From Bugulina stolonifera (taxonomy: Eukaryota > Bryozoa > Gymnolaemata > Cheilostomatida > Bugulidae), in NCBI GenBank assembly GCA_935421135.1, contig OW285190.1, positions 15,882,501 to 15,946,500 of the forward strand: a DNA stretch of 64,000 nt, in the 5' to 3' direction. A model generated the notes under the pieces. It saw only the letters and a program-made list of their open reading frames with translations, was not told the DNA's origin and made no database searches. Shown in pieces: positions 27,601 through 40,700 of this stretch (position 1 is the stretch's first letter; each line of letters opens with the position of its first letter). The position numbers were made by a program, and so were the translations under genes.

Positions 27601-30259
27601 TCTCTATGATGATTGACCTACCTTTCCAGGCGTTCCATATAATATCCTGTGAAATATCTTCAACTCATCAGCCTTCGTCTTACTTATTACTTCCTCAACT
27701 GTGAATAGTTAATTCAGGATATTTACACATGGAACAAGGGCTAAGTACGAGTATAACTTACAATATAATAGGCAAAGGGTGGAAGTAATGGACTAACCAT
27801 ACTAAGTGTAAACTTCAGCAATACAGTGACATTGCTATAAGTATACAAAGAAAAGAAACCCAACTAACAAAGCTTTACATAAGTGTGCCAACATCTGGTC
27901 ATAACAACACATCTCAACAACACTCTGCTAGTGGTGCATGCATTTCACAAACAATGCAACAAGTACATTAATACGGTATTGAATACTGAATTAGTTTATA
28001 TTACTAACTTGGAGTTATGTCTCCTAGTTTCACACCAGAACCTTCTGGAATTGTGAACTTTTTCTTCTCTGGAGGAACAGCAAGAGCTGCTGTTATATTT
28101 TCAGAAAGTCTGTCCACTTTACGTCTGTTTCTCTTGCCTGTTTGGATAGGTACGGGACCTTCCAATGACCCCACTGCAATATTATACAACAGTATTTAGA
28201 AACTATTGCTAGTGAGAGCATTGCATCACATAATTTAGCACGTATTAGCTTTTACATAGATGAACCTTGAGAAAGGATAGTCGGGTGATAAAGCTAGAAG
28301 TGAATATATAAATAGTTCTCAGTTTAATCTCAACATTCAGTAGTGATGGGCAGCAATTGACGAATTCAAAAGTGTATCTTACTAAATGTACACATAGTAG
28401 AGCACACAATCTTGCAGTGGATACAACTATAAATCATGTAACACTTGCAATAGCCCAGCGATTTATGTTATGTAATAGACAAGGACTTCAAAGACAATTA
28501 TCCAACAAAAAGTTGATAGGTAAAAAGCTTATAAACAGGTTTGTAAAGGAATGTACACTCACACACTGGTTTGTCATCGTCACCAGAATCTGCTGTATCC
28601 TCGGCCTCCATTTTATCATTATCCCCGTTGTCTGATACACGAGGCACATAACTCTGCCTTGGCCCTATTAATAATAACAACTACAATGTATGTCATCTGA
28701 ATAATCGGCACAATACGTTGATTAGGATCCCAGGTGCTGACTTTATCAACAGCGGCAAAGACAGACGTTCATAATATAGTCACCATACAATGCAAAATAT
28801 GACCATACATCATACAGAGTTGTCTACTCATCGTTCTTAAAAATCAGAGAAAGGATAACTCCAAAACTACATATAATACTGGTTGAGCTTACTTTTGGCT
28901 GGCGTAGACTGGTTGGATTTACGAGGTCTTCCCTTACGCTTGGTTACTGCTTTAGCTTCTACATCTTCACTGAGGCCAGATTCCTTGGGTTCATCTGAAG
29001 GAGAAGATTCAGTAACTCCCTCCAGTGGAGCTTGGGTCTCTGCAGGGGTGGGCTCAGCTATTGCATCAGCACTTACAGCTGTGTTATCAGTAATGGACAC
29101 TTCCTTTGCATGATCTCCCTGCCCAACCTCATCTCGTCTAGCTTCCATATCTTCCGGAATGGATTCAGGTTTACTGTCCGTTTCAGGATCTACTTTGGAT
29201 GACTTACATGTAGTGTCAATTTTGTTACAACTCGATTCGTCTGACTTTGATGACTTACCATCTCTGGGTGATTCACTTGGTTCATTTGACTTAGGTGGGT
29301 CGATTTCCGCAGGTGACTCAGCAACTGTACCCGGTTCATTATCCGTTGATAATTCCGCAACTCTGGGCGGCTCAGTGGCAGCAAGGGGTTCAGCTACTGT
29401 TGTCGATGCACTCTCCGTGACTAATACACTTTTTACTGACTGCTCACTCGGTTGAAATGTTTTAGAAGCCTCGGCTTCTGACTGGCCTTCAGTTGCTTCA
29501 TTGACATCGTTTGATTGCTCTGGGTCATTGCTGGAAGGCGGGTCACGTGATATACTAGTCGTAGACGCCTTTGAGGTATAGTCATTAGATTGTTGAGATA
29601 TTCCATTGTCCACCGTAGGTTTAATATCATTTTGTTCAATAGTTTTGGCTTCACTTACTTTTTCTCCATTTTGTGGGTTTTCAGAAACAGAGTCCATCTG
29701 CAAGTAGAAGAGACAGTGTTGAACCTTACTGAACAAACGCCAAACTGGTATTCTTGTAAAATACAGCACAGCGTATATAGTTGGATGACTTGGAGAATGG
29801 GCAACACATTGCGAGCGAAAACTAGAGAAGGCCAATAAAACATTTTCCTAGCACAGCACAGCAAGTTATAAAAGATATTGATAAATTAAAATATGTAATG
29901 AAATCAACCTTTGGACTAGGAAGAGCCTCTTGTAAAACTGAGTCAACTTCTGCCTCAGCACTCATTTCTGCAGGCTTGTCTAAATCTAAATTAAAAAATG
30001 GTGAAATTAGCATGTAGGCTACACACAGGCAATTGCATATGGACGGGATTCAACACTCTGGGACACTTGGAATAAAGCACTTTATAGCGGCTATTAGAAA
30101 TAAACCAGCGCTTCCAGGAGTGTATTAGGCAACCTACATTGCCTAACCATCTATGTCTAGTCAAACTTGTTTAACAGATTATCTATTCAATAGATGTGAA
30201 CATAGTGAGACTGACTTACCTCTGGTATGGTCATCGAGAGCTGGAGTGCTATTTTCTTC
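24628..30259 (-). CDS. DEK: DEK chromatin protein (SAP box and DEK C-terminal domain); first exon(s) not found
   Basis: Twelve exons join in phase: 30259-30220, 29985-29909, 29697-28893, 28664-28563, 28173-28009, 27698-27622, 26925-26828, 26362-26214, 25930-25821, 25612-25415, 25182-25030, 24642-24628 (TAG), giving 662 residues without the missing start. DEK binds DNA and nucleosomes and acts as a histone chaperone. Evidence: KRNRRKVDRL and GSGVKLGDI (exon 5), KADELKIFHRILYGTPGK (exon 6), KKNIRAFCGWTF (exon 7), a SAP box LPVLKSWCTMLQLPVSGSKE (exon 8), acidic and KR-rich linkers (exons 9-10), and a DEK_C domain LKTANLELVTMKIVRQQLI (exon 11). Exon 3 (268 codons) is a long acidic Ser/Glu/Thr-rich insert that makes the protein far longer than the human one (375 aa). 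Translation could also begin at ATGs in exon 2 or 3. The 15-nt last exon is the least certain. Confidence 0.92.
24864..24906. repeat. Small foldback with GGAGTTGTC / GACAACTCC arms
   Basis: TTGGAGTTGTC and GACAACTCCAA are perfect 11-nt reverse complements separated by about 20 nt. It lies in the last intron of DEK and is the cleanest copy of the dispersed foldback set. Confidence 0.8.
26987..27022. repeat. Small foldback with TTGGAGTTGTCT arms in DEK intron
   Basis: TTGGAGTTGTCT pairs imperfectly with AGGATAACTTCCAA about 10 nt downstream. It is a member of the dispersed foldback set. Confidence 0.6.
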
Positions 30260-31701
30260 CTACAAAATAAAAATAAAAAGTGGACCTAGAGACTGTTAGC
30301 ACAAAAAATGATGAAGATGCATACATACATAGGTGTACATACATGGAACATTAACTAAAATTAATTTTAAATAGAATTATTATTAATTACGCCCAATTTT
30401 ATTTATATTAAAGAACAAAAACTTTAAGGTTATTATTTACAAAAAATATTACCAGTCGAATTCTATTCATTATGTATTAGTTATATGATTATTTCTAATA
30501 CGTTTTTATATAGCAAAACTCTTAATTTTTATTTTATTAATCATTTGCTCAGTTATTTAATATTAATATTAGAGCAAGAGAGTTTTACTCTGAGAACTAA
30601 AGATATCTATTCTATTACTTTAATATTATATTCATATTCACTTTCCGTGAGTCTGACTCAGTGAATGAATGAATGGTACGTTACTCTAGAGATAAGTAAA
30701 ATCACAAATAGTGAGTGGGTGAAGCTCAAACACCAAGCTTATATCAGTTCAGCAAGAGTAAAATATAATGTTTATATTAGCTATGATTACATTATTATTA
30801 ATTAATAATAATATTATAATAATAATATTAAATATAATTATTATTATTATTATTATTATACTTAATTATTAACAGTTGAAGTATGCAGCAGCAGCACTAG
30901 TAGTAGTAATTACATTTTTTAAAAATATAAATTTAATTTAATTATAGCTGAGTTCCTTACTACTTGGTTTTTAGCAAGGAATCCTCTTACTCCTTCGTTT
31001 TTACTAAGCTAAAATAAAGCGCACTAACAGTAATGAGTAACACCGAGTTACGGGTTTCACTTTGAATGAATTGCCTTTTACTGCTTATTCATTAAAATAT
31101 ATTCTTCGAAGGTGCCTGCTGTTTTTTAATGTAAAGGAAGGGCTGCAAATAATTAATAATTGTACATTTTCCTAACCATTTTTGGAGCGGCCCGTCCACT
31201 ACTATAACTATAACTTTGCAAGCATTTTTTGATTCTGCGAGCACTGAAGTGGAAACTGTTTTGGAGGATGGGCGAATACGTGCTTATCCAATCACGTTAA
31301 CCAAAATGGGCAGTCGGGAACTTTATTGGCTAGAGCTTCTTTGTAGCGTTTACAATTAACAACAGAACAAATCATTTCCGCTAGATCTATAACGTGAGAA
31401 GTCAAAAAAATTAACTCAGAGAGTGGGGTTCTGAACAACAAAGCTAAGCCTGCTTGATCTGTAAACTAGTTTGTTTTAACCGAAATATATGCGGAAAACT
31501 TTCCGGGTCTCCTTTTTTCACGGATTCTGCTAATCTTGGTTCCCCCTTGGCGAATTGGTGTAGAGTGCAGCTAGAAGTCAAGTCCAAGTGAAGTGAACTA
31601 TTAGGCTACTGTAATACTATTAACCATACAATACAATTAAATATCATTTGATATAATATAGATAGGTGCACTCATTCACGTGAAATCAACACCAGGGAGA
31701 T
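30260..31701. promoter_or_regulatory. Intergenic region between divergent DEK and TBL3, likely shared promoter
   Basis: TBL3 starts to the right at 31702 and the leftmost identified DEK exon begins at 30259, so both starts lie within about 1.4 kb. The unassigned DEK first exon(s) must be here or slightly further right. AT-rich trinucleotide runs occur at 30790-30860. The patch 31180-31560 is less AT-rich and is the best candidate for a promoter core. No TATA box or factor site is claimed. Confidence 0.55.
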
Positions 31702-34700
31702 ATGCTTCACAGGCCCAGCAAGAAAATACCGAAAGACACGTAAGAAACTGGAACAATATTGCAGTGATTGCCATTAATAATTATTATTATTAATTATATC
31801 ACAAACATACGATACTAAGTAATAGTAAATGATTAGATGAATAGACAATAGTAAAGTATACCTTACTATTGTCTATCCGTCTAATCATTCACTATCACTA
31901 ATATAAATCTAAACTAAACTCGCTGTTCGAACAGTACTAAGCTAAGACTAATCTTGAATAGTAATAAACTTTTGGCTAATAGGATAAAAATATTGGATAC
32001 AGGTATGTAGGCCTATTCTTATTCTCAACTGATAAAATGAAAAATATGTGTTGTAGGAGGATAAGGATGGGCCTATAGCCTAAGCAAAGCTAGACCGAAA
32101 CGATTTTATGTAAAAAATATAGGAGAAGAATTACAGGCCTAATTTTAATTTTCAAAAGTGACATTTTATCGTATGTTATCTTATGAAGCAATTGCCATTG
32201 CTGTTTTATTCTTACTGTAATGCAGTAGGCCTATTATAGTTAGGCGCAATATTCATGCTTGATCTTGGGGAAATTGGGCCAGGTTACCCAAAGTTTAAGG
32301 TAAACAAAACGGCTACTTATCCTGCTTTAATTTACTCAAACCAGGAGCTAAAGTTGCTAACTAACTTAGTCTCTCCCTACTGAGTAGAAATGTGCGACTG
32401 GCAACCTGCTAGTGGCCTATCTATATGAGCCATTGCATCATCGAATTGCTATAAATTGTTGTGTTGTTATTGGGTGTGAAATTGGAAATTTTCTTTGTTG
32501 ATGGTCAATTTCAATCCTTCCTATTTTAAGCAAAAGATTTGCTGACCAACAAGTGATTATAAATATCTGCTGAGTTAGTGTTGTAGGCTACTGATCAATA
32601 GAACATGAGTAGTGTTAGAGTAGTGTTATACAAGTACAGGACTGTGTGAAATTTGACTTGTTTTGGATTTAGCCTTAGGCCTAAATCATTGCATAGGAAT
32701 ATCAGTCTAGATAGTTATATTCCTTGGTTATAATCTTTGCAGGTATGAGATAGAGTTTAAACAGACAGCTTTCTATACTGGCGGCAAGGTACATGTAACC
32801 TCAGATGGAGGTCATCTCCTCACTACATGTCGTGACTCTGTCAAGGTCATTGACATGTCAACAGGATTGGTCATTCAGACAATAGTGGAGGTAAGTCGGT
32901 TCCAATTTGTCATCTCACAGACATATATAGGCCTATATATATATATGAACTCTATATTTGTTACTATTTTTTATAGGATAGTAGGCCTATTAGTAGACAG
33001 TATAGTATATACCTATTATCATGTGCTCTTTGTTTGTACTAAGTACATCTAATGGCAAAGGAAATAGGATAGCAGCTACCAAATATTTTTATAAGAATGT
33101 GACGGTATAATAGTCACTTTAATTCTTTATCTCTCAGGAGGATGACCCCGCCGTGACCTGTTTCTGTGTGACCCCTGATGATGAAAGTCTCGTTGTATCC
33201 TCTGAGAGCGGGTTACTCCGACTTTGGGATTGGAAGAACAAATTTCTCACAAGATCTTGGAAAGTTAGTATATCAGGTTTAGCTAGAGTTTGTTTTACAG
33301 TTTCACTAATATCATATATGCACGTTGTTTCATGTAAATAAAGCAGTTTGCTGGCTTCAATGTAGCCTATAGGGCTGGTAAGTTCACCCAATTGGTTACA
33401 TGAATTCTCTACGACAATATTGTAGTACTAGATGCATTTTTTATTTCTTCTGGCTGTTTTGTCTGTAGGCATGTTAAAAATCTGTTAAGCTAGAACTACA
33501 TTATACCTATTAAATATCTCTTATATAGTATTCCTTTTGACTCCATCAGTTCATACAGTGCATCGAATAGACATTTTTGTATACCTGTAGAGTATCCATA
33601 CTGGACCTATACTTGAGATGACCATTGACCAGACGTCCACTCTGCTGGCTACTGGATCTAGTGATATGACTATCAAAGTTTGGGATGTGGACAGGAAGTA
33701 CTGGACCCACAATCTGAAAGGTCACAAAGGGGTCATCACGTAAGACAATAAGTGTTTTTGACATTACAACATAATGCTTAAGATTTCCTTGTAGATAATA
33801 CTAACTACATTATGTACTCACATATGGTATTTTGGTAACTTTTTTTATACATGTAGGAAAGTAACATCTCATGGTGAACCGAGAACACAACTTCCGTGAA
33901 TGATAGTTTGTCGTTGAGAATGTGTCACAAATACATTTTGAACATTCACAGGCTGGTAATAATATAAGTTATAAGTATCGAGTATACTACATGCTACTGT
34001 AGCCATGTGAGTAGAGTAAAGAGTCGCATGTATCTTGTAGAGCCATGAAATTCCATACCAAAGAACTGTGGCTCATATCTGCTTCGTTAGATCTGATAAT
34101 TAAAGTATGGAACCTTCAGACTAGCCAACCTTTAGTCAACCTTGAAGGTCATTTCTCAGCTATTACTGGACTTCTATTAGACCCACTGAACACTAATACA
34201 CTTGTCAGGTAAGCTAACATGGACTACACACTAAGGCTATGATGTAGCTAATATATATTCTATCTACAGCCTGTGTTCAGGTGACATCTACGATGTACAT
34301 ATATATACATTGTATATAAATGTACATATATATATGTCTACATTTAAACTATTATAAAATAGATGAAATTGACGATTTTAATTTCTTTAATTTATTTTAC
34401 TACTACATAGTTTCGTACTTGCATTGTACAAGTAATAATAATAATAATATCCGTGGCGCCAAACACAATTCTTTAACGTGGCTGCCCAATAGCATAGCTA
34501 GTCGAGGGGCCAGAGCTGGATATTATTATAGTTCGATATGGCACAGAGGGGAAACCTTCTTTGGGACGAAAAACCTCCAGGTCGTTGGCGGGACTCGAAC
34601 CCACGTCCTTGCAGATAATTTGCGTCATTGCTGCAAGACCAGAATGACTAACGCTAGACCACTCAGCCACCAACACCTATGTAGTAGTAAAATAAATCAA

Positions 34701-37700
34701 AGAAATTAAAATCGTCAATTTCATCTATTTTATAATAGTTTATACTAGCTCTAGGACAATACCACATCCTATAGAGCACTTTACCCGACGGTACAAAATC
34801 CAATATTTATATCTACGTTTATATATTGGTCACAGATACTGGCATAATCTGACTCATTCTGCTCATCCTTGTTGTAGTCATCGGATAATGAAATATCCTA
34901 TTGCTTGAGTGACACCTCCTAGCTTTGCTTCATCACTTACTGACTATTAAATTGCTGACTATAATAGATACATCGATACATATTACACAATGCATGTGTG
35001 TATTATGTGACATCATTTACATTTATTATATATTACTACTTGGGTATCATTGCTGTGCATTACACATTGTAAAGTATACCTACTTCATGCTATATGTATT
35101 TATTATGTTGTAAGCTTATATAGACATATGCATAGGCTACATTGGGTCATTGATAGTGGAATACATTCAGGTCTATTTAATCAATGTATATTCAATAACT
35201 TATTTAAATCACAGTTCAGGAAGGGACAGTGTCCTTATAGTCTGGGATATTAAAGAACAGAAGAAAGTGGATACAATTCCTGTATATGAGGTAGTGGATT
35301 ACTCTATAGTATACCAAGGGAGTTGTCTACTCAACTATCATAATAAATCTTTTCTATTCAATGTATTCATGACGGCTTGTAGCTTTTCTAAATTATATTG
35401 GAATGTCAACCCTTCTAACCAAGTAGTTAGTAAATCAATTTTGAGGTAGAAGTTGAACTTCTGAATTGATGTTTCTACTCAGTGAAATCTCAACGGTTCT
35501 AGAATAATCTGTTATATAATCATTGGGTCTTCGTATTAACTCTTTTATGTTTTTGACCTGTTCAGAGATATAATCAGGTTATAATATAGCCATACATTAT
35601 AGTCTTGCATGTTTATTGTATCCAGGCTGTGGAATCGTTGGTAGAGGTAGAGAGATGTGTCAATAAGGACATTGGTGTGGCCAATAAGAAGGACCTGCAT
35701 GTTATAACTGCAGGAAGTAAAGGTACGTTATGGTTTCCTATCACTCGTATTAATCCTCGAGGAGGGTTTTCCTGTTAGTATTAAAAATATGCTTCAAGCA
35801 ATTACACTATAATATTAGTATTCTCAATATCAAGATAATGTGGTGTTATATTCGATATTTAAATATGATAAAGTCGCAGTTGCAACTATTTCTCACTGAC
35901 ATGTTGTGGTAGGTGCTCTCAGAGTATGGAACTGTACATCCAGAACATGTGTGCACACCCAGACCCTGCCTGAATCACTGACAGCCAATAAGAGTAATGA
36001 TGCTGAGACTGACCTCAACTCTCTGACTCAGGCATTTGCTGTGCCTACTCTGGGCCAGATATGCACGACCAATCATGAGCACAATATCCAATTCTTCTCA
36101 ACCAATCAGCTGGTGCTAGAGAAACAGGTCAGTTTATGTTACTGGACTCTTAGATGTACACCTTGTTAGCTATTGAGTTGAATTAGGGGTATTTGAGTGC
36201 TAAATGTCAATATCCACATTTAACACCTGCATGTTCACTATTTATGTGTGAACTGAACAATTGTCAAAATCTCCAGAACTTTAATGTACATGATTACAAC
36301 ATGTAACTGGCATATGAAATTAACAATCAATTGATAGTATTATCATGTTTGGTTGGACTAGTGTTGCTGTATTCCATTTGCTGTTACAATCGATGTTTAT
36401 GGAAGTTGTCTTCACTTGTTGGGTATGTTTGCTGAGATTATTGTTACATCGCTTTCAACAGCAGTTTCTATATTTTAGTACATTGGAAACAATGAAGAGA
36501 TCATGGATGTTCAGCTATTTGGTTCCAATGAAGAATATTTGGCCCTGGCTACTAACAGCACCTCTGTTAAAGTCTACAGTCTAGCAGACTTTGACAGGTA
36601 AACAATGTTGTGTTAGTGCAACAAATTATTTTTCTTCATTTTTATGTTTCTATAATATAGAAACAATGGTGTCATAATATAGCTCTAACAGTGCAGATAA
36701 TTTGTTGGTAGTTCTTGTAAATAATAATTTAAAAGATTTTGTTTTTTAGTATATATTATGTGAACCAAGGCTCGCAGTACCCATCTAGTGGCTGGTGATA
36801 TGTTGAGTGTCTGGTTAGTGTACTGTACTGGATGACTTTTTGTTGCTAACTGCTATGTACTTGAAGTTGTTCCCTCATGACATGATGTATGTGAAGGAGA
36901 GGGTAACTCTCAAACTTCAAGTAATGTCTAACTATAAAGACAATGGCTATCGGTATTGCTCTTTCCAGTTATCCATACCTAACATACCATAGTCTGAGAA
37001 CTATAAGCTAACCCTCTTTCATTACAGTGACTCACTACACGGTCACACAGACCTGGTCACTACTCTGGCTGTAAGTGCAGATGGCTATCTTCTGCTCACT
37101 GGGTCCAAGGACAATACAGCTATACTGTGGAGTCTCGGGGATGGAATACACGATATACACAAAGTATACACTGCCCGTGGACACGCCCAATCAGTTAGTA
37201 GCGTCTGCCTACCGCGGTAAGTAGGGTTAAAAACATTGATCTCACATGATTGAATTTTAATGTTTTAGTCTTTTTATTGTTAAAAGATTGGACTTAAATT
37301 TTGCCACTGCTGAAAGTAAAATGTATCTGCAGACATATGCTTGAATTTCTAATTAAATTCTCTTTCAGTAAATAATGTAATAATTTTAGATGTGGTCGGT
37401 ACAACCCCACACATATGTCTAAAGGTTAACGAGGGGTTTATGGCTTTATACATATCACTGGACGCTACTTTCTGATTGTTTTAGACTCAAGTGTAACCTC
37501 ATGCTCACAGGGAGTGTGGACAACACATTGAAGGTCTGGAAAGGACCGTCTGATGACATCACAGACTCCGCTGAGCAGATCATCTGTACGCAGACGGTTC
37601 TAGCTCATGACAGGGATATCAACTCCATAGACATATCTCCTAACGACCGCCTTTTAGTCACTGCGTCCAGGGATAAGACAGCTAAGGTAGGCTTGTTCAC

Positions 37701-40700
37701 ATGATGTGTTGCTGATCGTTGACTGCCAGAATGTTATCTAGAAATACCCACAGGAGCATGTTACCATGGAAACAAAATCCGTTTCTGTACTTCAGTCATA
37801 TGGCTTAATATAGTTTAAAATAGCAAATAGTATTGTTGATAGCTGACTGTTTACAGTGAGTTGTCTGCTCAATAATAATAATATTGTGCTGTTTGTTGAA
37901 CAAGAGAATACAACTCTCAAAAACTAAGCAATTAATTTTTTTCTGATGCAAATTTTTGTCAGAACAAACCTCTCATAAGTTGTTGACGTTGGGCATGGAG
38001 TAGACATGGAAATCAACATAGACATGGAGTGTTGAAATGCATTTTACATGTTCTGTCTATTAGAATACATATTTTATTCTCTTGTATAGGCAGATGTTTG
38101 ATAAGTGAGTGTCTAGCATATTATCTATTTCTCTTCATGCCAGGTGTGGAGAACAGAGGACCTCTCTTTGGTTGGAATACTGAAAGGACACACTCGTGGA
38201 ATATGGAATGCTAAGTTCTCTCCAGTTGATCAGGTAGACAATAGTTGGAACTTAGGCTATTACAGCTACTCTATTATCATTGTTTATTACTTAGTTTACT
38301 ATTTAATCCATCATGGAAGTAAGGTAATGAATATTACATTGATATAGTACTAAGCCTACTTTACATGTACATTACATCTATGGTGAATCAGAACCAAATC
38401 CATTTGAGGAAGAGCACAACTCCAAGTCAATGAGGATTAGTGGAATAAGTAGTCTCGTGTGGTTTGTAATCCTTTGCATGTTGATGTATTGGACACTCCA
38501 ATGCTATAACCCCCTCTCCCAAAAGTGTGTAATCATCAGTTGTGAACAGCTAGATAGAAGACCATGTCATTCTTTTCCTTTGAACTCCCATATTGTAGAT
38601 GTACTCCCATATTAACTTGTATTGGTTATACAGATGAATATATGGGGATACTACTAACTATACCTCTGTTCCTCCTGCTCTACCTACCGTATAGCCTACA
38701 TACACAACAGTTCCATGCATGAGTATTCATTGTATATGTACACATATCATTGTAGTGCATCATCACAGCATCAGCTGACGGGACGTTGAAGATATTTAAT
38801 ATAACTGACTTTAGTTGTATCAAGGTAAGTCTGTCTCCTTTATCAGCGTATTGAGTAGAATGTGTACATATCTTAATAACCTTGGATGAGTGGCTGCACT
38901 TACAAACTCTTCTTACTAGGCTTGTGAATGAATGTTTCACATCACTAGGAATGGCTACAGTGTTATTGGCTTTTCTTTTAGTTGTTGGCAACATTTTAAA
39001 CAAGAATCGTTTTATTTTTGTAGACTTTCGAAGGGCATGAGTCACCCGTGTTAAACGTCTGTTTTGTGACTCGAGGAATGCAGTTCGTATCAAGGTAAGC
39101 ATAAACTGAGGTTGTTCGTCTATTCTCTTATATTTATAACTTGGAGGTGGGACTAACAGGGTTAATATACACAACAGCATGGTTAGTCGGACTTGTACAA
39201 TACATTCACTACGTAAAGTCTACATTAGACCCCATCAAGATTACATCAGAGTTTTCTGGGCTAGTCTAATTGGAAACTTTATGCTATCCTACATTTCTAT
39301 ATGAGAGAGTTAAATATGTGTCACATGTGCTGTTAGTCACCTGTATCTATATAAGAGAGTTAAATATGTGTCACATGTGCTGTTAGTTACCTGTATCTAT
39401 ATGATAGAGTTAAATACGTGTCACATGTGCTGTTAGTTACCTGTATCTATATGATAGAGTTAAATACGTGTCACATGTGCTGTTAGTCACCTGTATCTAT
39501 ATGAGAGAGTTAAATATGTGTCACATGTGCTGTTAGTCACCTGTATCTATATGATAGAGTTAAATATGTGTCACATGTGCTGTTAGTTACCTGTATCTAT
39601 ATGAGAGAGTTAAATATGTGTCACATGTGCTGTTAGTCACCTGTATCTATATGAGAGAGTTAAATATGTGTCACATGTGCTGTTAGTTACCTGTATCTAT
39701 ATGATAGAGTTAAATATGTGTCACATGTGCTGTTAGTTACCTGTATCTATATGAGAGAGTTAAATATGTGTCACATGTGCTGTTAGTTACCTATTCTGAC
39801 TGTAGTGATGATGCTGGTTTGATAAAGTTGTGGAACATTAAGGACAATGAGCTAGTGAAGACGTTTGAAGGTCACTCCGAGAGATGTTGGGCGCTGACGT
39901 GCTGTAAAGATACTCAGGACAGGATGGTATCCGGGTGTGCTGACGCTACTATCATCGTGTGGAAGGTGAGTTGCAGGAAATATTTAAACATGGCCTCACT
40001 CTGAGAATTGTTATTGCTGTAGTGTAACTGAAAGATGCTCGGCTTGACAATATGTTTGTCTTGGTCACTTTTAAGCTAATATAATACTTGGTATTATTGC
40101 TGTTGATATGATATTGGTTTTATTATTAGGAAAAAATGCAGATCTTTTTAGATCTTTGCTTTCTTACCTGGGATTAATAGTGGGAAGTGAAATCGGTAAT
40201 TTTTTTTTATTAGGATGTGACAGAAGTCAACATTATGGAGACCAGAAAGAAACAGGAGAGATCAATGTTGCAGTAAGTTAAGATATGTTTGCTTTAACTT
40301 GTGAAGATCCATTAATAATACGGTTATGTACTCAAACTCAAAAATCTTGTCATGTTTATATTATTTTCTATTTACGTGTAGTAGTTTATGTGGAAGCAGT
40401 TATTTTATTTTCTGATAATTGCTCTGTGAAATAACGTTTTGTTTTACTTGGCGTGAACGTTACTAACATTGATTATCGCACACATTTCCATAATCCATTT
40501 CAACAATGTGAATATTCCCAGGATCATCAATGAATCTTATTATTGTTTAACAAAGTGTGTACATTATGCTTGACCTGGTCGGCTGCTGGTTTCTGTACAA
40601 TAAATTATTAACTAGTATATTGTATTATTTGCAGGCAGCAGGAGTTGTCCAACCTTATTCATGAGAAGAGATTCCATGAAGCACTTAGCTTGGCTCTCAC

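Noticed and set aside
27366..27704. Plus-strand 112-codon frame
   Set aside because: It overlaps DEK exon 6 on the opposite strand, is AT-rich and has no recognisable feature.
28883..29455. Plus-strand frames opposite the DEK acidic exon
   Set aside because: Composition shadows of an 805-nt open exon whose ends match splice consensus on the minus strand.
31160..31380. Candidate minus-strand ATG exons for the start of DEK
   Set aside because: The ATGs near 31375, 31223 and 31176 lead to early stops or donors in the wrong phase; none could be joined convincingly to 30259.
34585..34680. Minus-strand tRNA-Ser/Leu gene
   Set aside because: A and B boxes are good but the anticodon arm has an oversized loop and the acceptor stem mismatches; it sits in a repeat with a second degenerate copy, so SINE-like is better.
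38680..39180. Minus-strand 166-codon frame
   Set aside because: It runs antisense across TBL3 exons 13 and 14 and shows no domain.
39301..39792. CRISPR-like array
   Set aside because: The 50-bp units are contiguous, with no unique spacers, in an intron of an animal gene.
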